Assembly (NCBI GenBank): GCA_030632175.1
Contig: DAOVVG010000168.1
Coordinates: 1 to 5,790, forward strand
Length of the DNA stretch: 5,790 nucleotides
Direction: 5' to 3'
Source: Gammaproteobacteria bacterium
GTDB lineage: Bacteria; Pseudomonadota; Gammaproteobacteria; UBA9214
The position numbers and the translations under genes were made by a program. Below are positions 1 through 5,498 of the stretch, in pieces. How positions within the stretch are numbered: position 1 is the first letter of the stretch; each line of letters starts with the position of its first letter. The notes under the pieces were generated by a model. That model ran no database searches. It was not told the DNA's origin and saw nothing but the letters and a program-made list of their open reading frames with translations.

Positions 1-1
1 G

Positions 2-238
2 AGGGAGGTGTTCCAGGATCTCAGAAAGGCCAGGGTGTGTGGTCAACGTCTTGATATCGCACTGCTGGACCAGAGCGGGAATAAACCCAAAGAAGCGGCG
101 AAGAAAGGAAAACCTGTGAAAAAGAAGCAAGCCGCGAGCAAGATGGATAAAGGATCGAAGAAAAGGGGCTTAAAGAAGAAAAAACCGGGGAAGAAGACGA
201 GAGCCGGTGCCAAGAAGAGAAAGAAAACGGGTAGTTAG
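2..238 (+). CDS. DEAD-box RNA helicase, C-terminal fragment (DeaD/DbpA-type RNA-binding domain and Lys-rich tail), partial at left edge
   Basis: The frame is open to the left edge, so this is the 3' end of a longer gene; the GTG at 8 is not a credible start because the preceding codons (Arg-Glu) continue the domain. The first ~25 residues (REVFQDLRKARVCGQRLDIA) match the last strand-helix-strand of the DbpA/CsdA RNA-binding domain, which in DeaD/CsdA proteins follows a Met-Pro motif and ends in a Gly-x-x-Leu-x-Ile-like strand. After it comes a tail of about 50 residues dominated by Lys, Arg and Gly, with many KK and KKK runs; this is low-complexity and probably disordered, and such tails bind RNA non-specifically in this family. 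The helicase motifs lie outside the window, so the family call rests on this short segment and on the rhlE homologue directly downstream. The stop is TAG. No T-rich intrinsic terminator follows it. Confidence 0.72.
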   Translation, partial: REVFQDLRKARVCGQRLDIALLDQSGNKPKEAAKKGKPVKKKQAASKMDKGSKKRGLKKKKPGKKTRAGAKKRKKTGS

Positions 239-247
239 TTGATTTTC

Positions 248-256
248 TGGTATAGT
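248..256 (+). promoter_or_regulatory. Candidate extended -10 promoter for rhlE
   Basis: TGGTATAGT fits an extended -10 element: TG, one base, then TATAGT, which matches the sigma70 consensus at five of six positions. No good -35 hexamer lies 16-18 bp upstream, as is common for extended -10 promoters. Transcription would begin near 262-264 and give rhlE a leader of about 200 nt. The element starts 10 bp after the upstream helicase stop codon, so rhlE could be transcribed separately or also by readthrough. Seen by eye only. Confidence 0.45.
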
Positions 257-267
257 GCGCAGCTTCC

Positions 268-290
268 GGGTGCTTGACCGGTTAGCACCC
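268..290 (+). other. Perfect 7-bp hairpin in the rhlE leader
   Basis: GGGTGCT (268-274) pairs perfectly with AGCACCC (284-290) around a 9-nt loop that itself contains the palindrome ACCGGT. No T-run follows, so it is not a standard intrinsic terminator for the upstream helicase. It would lie at the very 5' end of a transcript started from the candidate promoter at 248-256 and could stabilise that RNA. Confidence 0.5.
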
Positions 291-294
291 ATCG

Positions 295-328
295 CGACCA
301 GTGAATCTAATAAAGATTTTGGTGGTCG
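295..328 (+). other. Two-step hairpin in the rhlE leader
   Basis: An outer stem CGACCA (295-300) with TGGTCG (323-328) encloses an inner stem AATCT (304-308) with AGATT (314-318) and an AATAA loop, giving 11 base pairs separated by a small internal loop. It lies 5 nt after the preceding hairpin. The two together form a compact structured leader well away from the coding sequence. Its function is not recognisable from sequence. Confidence 0.5.
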
Positions 329-371
329 CAGGAAAGACTCTTTAGCCGTTCGCTCTGCCTTATACGCAGGG

Positions 372-441
372 CCTCCCGCTTTTAAGAATTCCCTTATCCA
401 GCCCGGACCGGCTCCCGCCAGCAAATGTTGTCGCAGGGAGG
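372..441 (+). promoter_or_regulatory. Mutually exclusive pairing segments upstream of the rhlE ribosome binding site
   Basis: CTCCCGC occurs twice, at 373-379 and 412-418. A single GGGAGG at 436-441 can pair with either the distal copy (372-377 with 436-441) or the proximal one (412-416 with 436-440). The proximal hairpin ends 9 nt before the Shine-Dalgarno at 450-453. This arrangement could switch leader folding near the initiation region, but the complementarity is only 5-6 bp and could be chance. Confidence 0.3.
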
Positions 442-449
442 GCAAGACT

Positions 450-453
450 GGAG
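450..453 (+). promoter_or_regulatory. Shine-Dalgarno of rhlE
   Basis: GGAG with a 9-nt spacer to the ATG at 463. It fixes the start, and the resulting N-terminus (MSFDTLGLS) is the usual RhlE beginning. The GGAGG at 437-441 is too far from the ATG to serve. Confidence 0.65.
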
Positions 454-462
454 CAATACCCA

Positions 463-1815
463 ATGTCATTTGATACTCTTGGCCTGTCGGCCGAACTCCT
501 GCGCGCCATCGACGAACAGGGCTACAACGAACCTACCCCCATCCAGCGCAAGGCAATCCCCATCATTATGGATGGCAAGGATGTGATGGCCGGTGCCCAG
601 ACCGGTACCGGCAAGACGGCCGGTTTCACGTTACCGCTGTTACAGCGACTGAGCGCAAACCCGATCAAGAACGGTCGGCGCCCGGTTCGTGCACTGGTAC
701 TCACCCCGACTCGCGAGTTGGCCGCCCAGGTAGGTGCCAGCGTGGATACCTACGGCCGTCATCTGCCACTCAAATCGGCAGTGATCTTCGGTGGGGTCAA
801 AATCAATCCGCAGATAGCAAAACTGAGACAGGGCGTCGATATACTCGTCGCCACACCGGGCCGGCTGCTGGATCACGCCAGCCAGAAGACGGTGGATCTG
901 TCGCAAGTTGAAATTTTGGTGCTGGATGAAGCCGACCGTATGCTGGATATGGGCTTCATCCATGATATACGCAAGCTGCTGGCGATGTTGCCCAAGAATG
1001 GCGCACGCCAGAATCTGCTGTTTTCCGCTACCTTTTCCGGCGAGATCAAGCAGCTTGCCAACCGCCTGCTTAATCAGCCTGAACTGATCGAGGTGGCACG
1101 CCAAAATGCGACTGCTGATCGGATCAAGCAAGTGGTTCACCCGGTAGACAAGCTGCGCAAGCGGGAGTTGTTGAGTCATCTGATCGGTTCACAAAACTGG
1201 CGCCAGGTGCTGGTGTTCACCCGTACCAAACACGGCGCCAATCGTCTGGCCCAGCAGCTCGAGAAGGATGGTCTGAGTGCCGCCGCCATACATGGCAACA
1301 AGAGTCAGGGTGCCCGTACCCGCGCATTGGCCGGGTTCAAGCGTGGTGAAGTGCGCGTGCTGGTGGCCACCGATATAGCGGCCCGCGGTCTGGATATTGA
1401 CCAGTTGCCCCATGTCGTGAACTTTGAGTTGCCCAATGTGCCGGAGGACTATGTGCATCGCATTGGCCGCACCGGCCGTGCCGGTAACGAAGGTGAGGCG
1501 GTTTCCCTGGTGTGAGTGGATGAGCACAAGTTGTTGCGGGATATTGAACGGGTACTGAAAAGCGAAATTCCCAAAGTGGTGCTGGAAGGTTATGCACCGG
1601 ACCCCGGTATCAAAGCAGAACCCATTCAGAATGGAAGAAACGGCAAGGGTCGTTCACAGCCACGGCAACAGGCCAGTGGAAAACGAAGCGGACCGAAATC
1701 CGGCAACTCAAAAGCTGCACACAAGCATGTGCATCGCAAGTCTGGTGGTAACCAGGCAAAACCGCAGCATCGGCATGCGCGTTCCGGTCAGGGCAGGGCG
1801 AGGGCAGCGCAGTAG
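463..1815 (+). pseudogene. rhlE: RhlE-type ATP-dependent DEAD-box RNA helicase, interrupted by an in-frame TGA at codon 351
   Basis: Cytoplasmic RNA helicase that unwinds or remodels RNA duplexes using ATP; RhlE is linked to ribosome assembly and RNA turnover. Motifs appear in order: Q motif (Gln28 region), Walker A AQTGTGKT (45-52), PTRELA (Ia), TPGR (Ib), DEAD (155-158), SAT (188-190), the VLVFTRTK strand (IV), ATDIAARGLD (V) and HRIGRTGRAG (VI, 332-341). Codon 351 is TGA. The same frame continues with VDEHKLLRDIE and then a PGIKAEPIQNGR block, both close to the E. coli RhlE C-terminus, and ends in a basic Gln/Lys/Arg-rich tail. Full length would be 450 codons, against about 454 in E. coli. 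E. coli RhlE has Cys at the TGA position. As written, only a 350-residue product (463-1515) is made. It keeps every catalytic motif but loses the last RecA2 helix and the RNA-binding tail. The cause may be nonsense mutation, base-call error or readthrough. The upstream neighbour is another DEAD-box helicase. Confidence 0.9.
1513..1515 (+). other. In-frame TGA within rhlE at a cysteine position
   Basis: CTG GTG TGA GTG GAT GAG aligns with the RhlE segment SLVCVDEHK, so TGA replaces a TGC or TGT cysteine codon by one base. The following 99 codons keep family similarity without frameshift. A weak hairpin at 1524-1537 (GCACA, three-base loop, TGTTGC with one bulged T) lies about 15 nt downstream. 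That is shorter and weaker than expected of a bacterial selenocysteine insertion element, and it overlaps conserved coding sequence. Confidence 0.85.
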
Positions 1816-1822
1816 GGCGGCA

Positions 1823-2716
1823 TCAACCAATCATGCTGTCGCGAACCCATTTGCCTGCTTTTTGTCCATATTCGAACAGCAATAAACCACTGAGGATTGC
1901 TGCCGTTCCCGTAATAACCTCTGTTTGAATCGGCTCGTCGTTCAGGTTATGTCCCAGGATTAGTGCGAGTACCGGTGTGACCAGCGTGATGAGCGCAACA
2001 CGGGTCGCTTCCACGTGCCGCAGCACGTAGTAGTACATGGCAAAGCCAAGTACTGACCCGATGAGTCCGAGATAGATAATGGACATCATTGCCCTGGGTG
2101 GCGCCGAGGAGGGCAACGGTTGACCGCTGACAAGATAGAGGCCCACAAGCAAGGGAACGGTGACTATTAAACCGCCAATGGTGGTCGCCAGTGCCGGGAT
2201 ATCCGCACCGATGCGTTTAACGGCAACCGCGCTTGCAGAGTAGGCGAGCACCGAAAAAACCATGCCCGCAATGCCATAGGCAGAATCGGGTCCCAGTGCC
2301 TGCGATCCAAGCAGCATAATGGCAAGGCCTGCCAGCCCCAACAGCATGCCGAACAGGCGGGAGATTGTAAGTGCCTGCTCCGCAAGCAACAGGCTTGCCA
2401 TTAAGCCGGTAACAATCGGGGCAAGGCCAAACAGGACCGATATCCAGCCGGAGGGGATGAACTGGGAAGACCAGTAGACGGAGGTCATCGCGAAAAACAG
2501 TCCCAGTCCTGCGGCAAAATAGGTGCGGCGTGCGTCTGCATGCCAGGGCAGTCTGATACTAAATAACAGGGCGACCAGCAGACCGGCAACCACGCCAAGG
2601 ATCATCCGGCTGGTGATGCCGAACAGGAATCCTACTTCATCATTGCTCCACTGAATGGCGAGCGGGGTGGTGGACCAGATCAGGATAACACCTATATAAG
2701 CCGCCGGGACTGACAC
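1823..2716 (-). CDS. EamA/DMT-superfamily permease
   Basis: Inner-membrane transporter of the drug/metabolite (RhaT/EamA) superfamily. The 297-residue protein has about ten hydrophobic helices in two five-helix halves. The first half starts with the typical AAYIGVILIWSTTPLAI helix, where a Trp-Ser-Thr-Thr-Pro segment is characteristic. The second begins near AYGIAGMVFSVLAYSASAVAV and ends with helices around VALITLVTPVLALILG and AAILSGLLLF. The family's conserved Pro in the fourth helix region (LAPI) and the glutamate in the following helix (LLLAEQ) are present. Members export amino acids, nucleosides or other metabolites; the substrate cannot be read from sequence. I start it at GTG 2714-2716 because GGAGGT sits six bases upstream, whereas the TTG at 2750-2752 and ATG at 2735-2737 lack such a site, the latter being too close to it. 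It is convergent with rhlE, with 7 bp between stop codons, and is preceded by a strong terminator. Confidence 0.9.
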   Translation of the reverse strand: MSVPAAYIGVILIWSTTPLAIQWSNDEVGFLFGITSRMILGVVAGLLVALLFSIRLPWHADARRTYFAAGLGLFFAMTSVYWSSQFIPSGWISVLFGLAPIVTGLMASLLLAEQALTISRLFGMLLGLAGLAIMLLGSQALGPDSAYGIAGMVFSVLAYSASAVAVKRIGADIPALATTIGGLIVTVPLLVGLYLVSGQPLPSSAPPRAMMSIIYLGLIGSVLGFAMYYYVLRHVEATRVALITLVTPVLALILGHNLNDEPIQTEVITGTAAILSGLLLFEYGQKAGKWVRDSMIG

Positions 2717-2722
2717 TTTGTT

Positions 2723-2728
2723 ACCTCC
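2723..2728 (-). promoter_or_regulatory. Strong Shine-Dalgarno fixing the permease start
   Basis: On the minus strand GGAGGT is followed by AACAAA and GTG, a six-base spacer. This near-perfect match to the anti-Shine-Dalgarno places the start at GTG 2716, twelve codons inside the longest open frame. Confidence 0.8.
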
Positions 2729-2750
2729 GTAATTCATTAAAATAGTGTGC

Positions 2751-2789
2751 AAAACAAAAAGGCCGCAGGGTTTGCACCGTGCGGCCTTT
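2751..2789 (-). terminator. Strong intrinsic terminator (minus strand) just upstream of the permease
   Basis: A perfect 10-bp inverted repeat, AAAGGCCGCA (2758-2767 on +) with TGCGGCCTTT (2780-2789), surrounds a 12-nt loop that can add two more G-C pairs. Read on the minus strand, the stem runs directly into TTTTTGTTTT, a classic rho-independent terminator. On the plus strand only three Ts follow, so it is mainly one-directional. It may end the transcript of the membrane protein gene at 2979-3701. Its position 22 bp before the permease Shine-Dalgarno also allows an attenuator role. Confidence 0.8.
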
Positions 2790-2815
2790 GAAGATTGCTT
2801 GCTTGAATACTGTTA

Positions 2816-2920
2816 CTAAACGATTGATCTCTTCAAAGTTCCACCTGTGCACGGCGCTATCAGCCAGACGGGCAGTCGGCGTTTGCAGGCAGTCATATGA
2901 TTGTGCAGATCAGAATTCAT
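2816..2920 (-). CDS. Possible 34-residue small ORF in the spacer before the terminator
   Basis: ATG at 2918-2920 opens a 34-codon frame ending in TAG at 2816-2818, with a product beginning MNSDLHNHMTACKRRLPVWL. It ends 26 bp before the terminator stem. There is no clear Shine-Dalgarno, no run of one amino acid as in classical attenuation leaders, and no family I recognise. It could be a leader peptide or simply a chance frame in 3' untranslated sequence; I favour chance. Confidence 0.15.
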   Translation of the reverse strand: MNSDLHNHMTACKRRLPVWLIAPCTGGTLKRSIV

Positions 2921-2926
2921 GTATCT

Positions 2927-2950
2927 GAGTCTTTCAGAGTCGTATGAGTC
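2927..2950. repeat. Three GAGTC repeats at near-helical spacing
   Basis: GAGTC starts at 2927, 2937 and 2946, i.e. steps of 10 and 9 bp, all in the same orientation. Immediately beside them on the minus strand is TTGACA (2952-2957), a perfect -35 hexamer, but no credible -10 lies 16-19 bp downstream. One-turn spacing would suit a protein-binding site; the repeats are short enough to be accidental. Confidence 0.3.
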
Positions 2951-2978
2951 TTGTCAAGTACGGCGGCTGTTGCGTGAT

Positions 2979-3701
2979 TCAGTAGGGAATGCTGACAAGT
3001 ACCCTGATTTTCTCAATGTCACGTTTCCGGTATTTGAATGAGAATGACCCGCCACTGGTACGTTGCACCAGCTGGAGCTTGCCGGCGGATGCGCCAGTCA
3101 GGCGATACTCTTTTTCAGGTACATTCTTGCGTGTGACTTTCACGACCGAGCCGACATAATCTCCAATCTTTTCCATACGGATGGGAACGTAGGTCAGGCG
3201 ATAGCGGACCGGTTTGGCGACTTCTTCTTCGCTGATGCCTGCTGAATCCGGAATGTCCGGGCTGGCGGGTTCGTTTGTTTCTGTTGCCAGCTTATCAGGT
3301 ACCGGGGCCGGCGCAGGCTGGTCTTCATTCTGCAGGTCCGGGTTCTCGTAGAAGCTCAGGTTGGCATGCATAAAATTCGAGGGGTTTTCTGCATCCAATG
3401 TTTGTGAATGGTCGTCATTCTGGATGCTGTACATGGTGCGTACCAGCTCCATCCCGCCCTGGGTGGTGAACAGATACACTCCGAGTGTGAGTGTTGCGAC
3501 CAGTGATGCGCTGTAGGCAAGAAAAGGTGTCTTCTCCTCATCCCAGTAACGGGTGCCGAACAGGGCTGCGCCGAGGGGAGAGAAAAGCAGTACGGTGATG
3601 CCCCAGCCTGCATGTTTTCTGAAAGCCCGGACAACAAGCCAGACCAGGGTAACAAGGGTGCTGAGCCCGAGGAATTGTGCAGCAAGAACAAGTGCATTCA
3701 T
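2979..3701 (-). CDS. Uncharacterised membrane protein with three N-terminal helices and a C-terminal basic beta-rich (Sm-like?) domain
   Basis: I do not recognise a named family. The 240-residue protein has three hydrophobic helices near residues 3-26, 32-50 and 60-82, the second preceded by a basic loop (FRKHAGW). A Pro/Glu/Asp-rich, probably disordered linker spans about 100-162. The C-terminal ~75 residues are basic and read as alternating short strands: YRLTYVPIRM, then DYVGSVVKVTRK, a turn, EYRLTGASAGKLQLVQR, a Gly-Gly turn with SFSFKYRKRDIEKIRVLV. This strand pattern with a central Gly-Gly turn and a closing aspartate-Ile segment resembles small beta-barrel (Sm-like or SH3-like) domains; that is inference. 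With helices at the N-terminus the C-terminal domain is most likely cytoplasmic or periplasmic according to a topology I cannot fix. ATG is preceded by AGGG eight bases upstream. It lies 166 bp downstream of slyX on the same strand. Confidence 0.8.
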   Translation of the reverse strand: MNALVLAAQFLGLSTLVTLVWLVVRAFRKHAGWGITVLLFSPLGAALFGTRYWDEEKTPFLAYSASLVATLTLGVYLFTTQGGMELVRTMYSIQNDDHSQTLDAENPSNFMHANLSFYENPDLQNEDQPAPAPVPDKLATETNEPASPDIPDSAGISEEEVAKPVRYRLTYVPIRMEKIGDYVGSVVKVTRKNVPEKEYRLTGASAGKLQLVQRTSGGSFSFKYRKRDIEKIRVLVSIPY

Positions 3702-3753
3702 GTTTTAAACCCTGACTGGTAGGTTGAGTGGTTTTGGCGCGCAGATAAAAGCC

Positions 3754-3759
3754 TATATA
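3754..3759 (-). promoter_or_regulatory. Weak -10 candidate for the membrane protein gene
   Basis: In the 166-bp spacer between slyX and the membrane protein gene, TATATA on the minus strand lies about 52 bp before the start codon. No good -35 accompanies it. Apart from this and the small hairpin next to slyX I see nothing else in the spacer. Confidence 0.25.
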
Positions 3760-3832
3760 CACATTCCCATCGGCATAGCCCAGGTGGTTCTTTAATGTCA
3801 GGAAAGAATCAAATCGTGTTCGTGCAGGTTGT

Positions 3833-3849
3833 TACAGGAGCGCCCTGTA
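3833..3849 (-). other. Small hairpin downstream of slyX
   Basis: TACAGG and CCTGTA form a perfect 6-bp stem around a 5-nt loop, 19-35 bp after the slyX stop. There is no T-run on the minus strand after it, so it is at best a weak or factor-assisted terminator or an RNA 3'-end stabiliser. Confidence 0.3.
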
Positions 3850-3867
3850 TTTACCCCGGAATGCGGA

Positions 3868-4083
3868 TTAATAGTGGGGTGGCGGAGGATCTTCACCGGG
3901 AGACACTGTGGCAGACTGTAACCCTTTTATCTGTGCTTCAAGATGCCTGATTGTCTCTGTTTGCAACCGCATCTGTTGTTCCTGGTCGATCAGGGTCCGG
4001 GTGAGTTCTTCAATGGATGCTTCATGATGCATCAGGCGTGTTTCCAGTGACTCTATGCGCGCATTTAATTCAATGTCTGTCAT
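3868..4083 (-). CDS. slyX: SlyX family protein
   Basis: Small cytoplasmic protein of unknown biochemical role, named from its position beside slyD in E. coli. The 71-residue product matches the family in length (72 in E. coli) and layout: a start with MTDIELNARIESLETRL, a continuous heptad-like coiled coil over residues 5-55 (IEELTRTLIDQEQQM and a second Leu/Ile-spaced helix), and the diagnostic proline-rich end DPPPPHY. ATG 4081-4083 is preceded by GGGGA about ten bases upstream. It starts 18 bp after the purT stop on the same strand, so the two are probably co-transcribed. The usual slyD neighbour is not seen in this window. Confidence 0.93.
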   Translation of the reverse strand: MTDIELNARIESLETRLMHHEASIEELTRTLIDQEQQMRLQTETIRHLEAQIKGLQSATVSPGEDPPPPHY

Positions 4084-4101
4084 GGTTAATTTATCCCCGG
4101 T

Positions 4102-5289
4102 TTATGCCTGCAGGCTTATCGAAATTGACTCCGAACCAGCCCTGGCCTTCTGCAGTGCCTCATCGGTCGTTTCTCCCCGGGCCAGCATCACTCCCATACG
4201 TCGCTGACCGTTGACATCGGGTTTTCCAAACAGGCGCAGTTGCGTGTCGGGCTCGCTGAGTGCCGCCTCGATATTCCCAAAAGATACCTGCGAAGAGGAG
4301 CCTTCAGCCAGAATAACGCTGGAGGCAGAGGGTCCATGGAGGTGAATGTCAGGTATTGGCAAGTTCAGTATTGCTCGTGCGTGCAGGGCGAACTGCGACA
4401 GATCCTGTGAAATCATGGTCACCATGCCGGTATCGTGCGGTCGCGGTGATACCTCGCTGAAGATGACATCATCATCCTTGATGAATAATTCCACACCGAA
4501 AATACCACGCCCGCCCAGTGCCTCGGTCACTTTGCCATCAATCTCACGCGCACGTGTCAGGGCCTGTTAACTCATGACTTGTGGTTGCCATGACTGGCGG
4601 TAATCTCCGTCAACCTGTACATGGCCTATGGGTTCACAGAACGATGTACCACCTGCATGACGGACGGTGAGCTGGGTAATTTCATAATCAAAATCGACAA
4701 AACCTTCGACGATGACCTTGCCGGCACCGGACCGGCCGCCTGCCTGCGCATACTCCCAGGCGGCGTTCATCTCGGACAGATTCCGTATAGTACTTTGTCC
4801 TTTACCTGATGAACTCATGATAGGTTTCACCAGGCAGGGCAGGCCAATGTCACTGACCGCCTGGTTAAACTCCTCACGGGTTGTTGCAAAGCGGAACGGA
4901 GATGTCCGGATACCCAGTTCTTCAGCCGCAAGGCGGCGTATGCCTTCCCGGTTCATGGTCAATTGTGCTGCGCGGGCGGTGGGAATGACGGTGTAACCCT
5001 CTGTCTCGAGTTCGACCAGCGTGTCGGTCGCAATGGCCTCGATTTCCGGGACAATGTAGTCCGGTTTTTCCTGTTCAATAACGCGTCGCAGGTTGTCGCC
5101 ATCGAGCATGGAGATTGTGTGGCTGCGGTGGGCAACCTGCATGGCCGGCGCATTCTCATAGCGGTCTACAACAATGACTTCAACGCCCAGGCGTTGCAGT
5201 TCGATGACAACTTCCTTGCCGAGTTCGCCACCACCACAGAGAAGAACACGAGTTGCGGAAGGTGATAACGGCGTGCCGATGCTTGTCAT
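4102..5289 (-). pseudogene. purT: PurT, formate-dependent phosphoribosylglycinamide formyltransferase, interrupted by an in-frame TAA at codon 241
   Basis: PurT uses formate and ATP to convert GAR to formyl-GAR in purine synthesis, bypassing the folate-dependent PurN step. It is an ATP-grasp enzyme. The N-terminal part holds LLCGGGELGKEV (residues 16-27), VDRYENAPAMQVAHRSH, YIVPEIEAIAT and NREGIRRLAAEELG. The ATP-grasp lysine and loop are in VKPIMSSSGKGQS. Codon 241 is TAA, directly after the SWQPQVMS motif. The same frame resumes with QALTRAREI, continues through FGVELF and SEVSPRPHDTGM, and ends with LFGKPDVNGQRRMGV. Total length is 395 codons (392 in E. coli). The two Mg-ATP-binding glutamates of the family (in GVELF and SEVSPRPHD) lie beyond the stop, so the 240-residue product should be inactive. 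A GAA glutamate codon changed to TAA would explain it by one base. ATG 5287-5289 has AGGA eight bases upstream; slyX follows after 18 bp. Confidence 0.92.
4567..4569 (-). other. In-frame TAA within purT
   Basis: ATG AGT TAA CAG on the minus strand. Upstream and downstream segments both align without gap to E. coli PurT across this codon (MSPLALERAQEI against MS-stop-QALTRAREI), so the stop is a substitution and not a frameshift. Confidence 0.88.
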
Positions 5290-5330
5290 AAAAGTATCCT
5301 GATATCGGGTTGAAGATTAGATAAACGGTG

Positions 5331-5336
5331 ATTATA
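5331..5336 (-). promoter_or_regulatory. Perfect -10 box for purT
   Basis: TATAAT on the minus strand, 41 bp before the purT ATG, giving a leader of about 35 nt. The hexamer 17 bp upstream is a poor -35 match (GTGGTG), suggesting a regulated or activator-dependent promoter. I found no convincing PurR-type palindrome. Confidence 0.55.
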
Positions 5337-5410
5337 AGAATTTCTTCCGGACACACCACTGCGGGTTTCTGTCTGTTAACAAACTTGTCCCAGGGTCAGT
5401 GTACCGCAAC

Positions 5411-5436
5411 AGGCGATTTTCCTGTGATGTTCGCCT
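5411..5436 (+). other. 6-bp inverted repeat in the divergent purT / exported-protein spacer
   Basis: AGGCGA (5411-5416) and TCGCCT (5431-5436) form a perfect inverted repeat with a 14-bp centre, a half-site spacing of about two helical turns. It could be an operator for either divergent gene or a leader hairpin for the plus-strand gene. No sigma70 promoter for the plus-strand gene is convincing in this 209-bp spacer. Confidence 0.35.
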
Positions 5437-5498
5437 TGGTAATAAGGATATGTTTGTGTTTTCATGGGACTAATGGTTTACGGAGAAGATATAAAGTC

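Noticed and set aside
170..473. Open frames on both strands over the helicase spacer (255-473 plus, 170-469 minus)
   Set aside because: No ribosome binding site, no recognisable family, and composition follows the hairpin-rich leader; better explained as non-coding leader.
640..1179. Minus-strand 179-codon open frame inside rhlE
   Set aside because: Fully antisense to the conserved helicase core, with no start signals or recognisable domain.
1524..1537. Hairpin after the rhlE TGA as a selenocysteine insertion element
   Set aside because: Only about five pairs with a bulge and a three-base loop, about 15 nt from the TGA, and it overlaps codons for the conserved DEHKLLRD motif; not enough to annotate.
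1592..1885. Plus-strand open frame of 97 codons overlapping the rhlE tail and permease end
   Set aside because: It is out of frame with the RhlE tail, which has clear family similarity, and crosses into the convergent gene; a shadow of real coding sequence.
2758..2789. The same hairpin as a plus-strand terminator for rhlE
   Set aside because: Only three Ts follow on the plus strand and it lies about 950 bp beyond the rhlE stop.
2816..2880. AGGTGGAAC on the minus strand as a T-box core
   Set aside because: The rest of the T-box motif is missing and T-boxes are not expected in gammaproteobacteria.
2923..2957. Sigma70 promoter built on the perfect TTGACA at 2952-2957 (minus)
   Set aside because: The hexamers at 16-19 bp spacing (such as AAAGAC) do not resemble a -10 box.
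4102..4530. Separate gene starting at the GTG at 4530 on the minus strand
   Set aside because: It is the C-terminal part of PurT in the same frame as the upstream part, with no ribosome binding site of its own.
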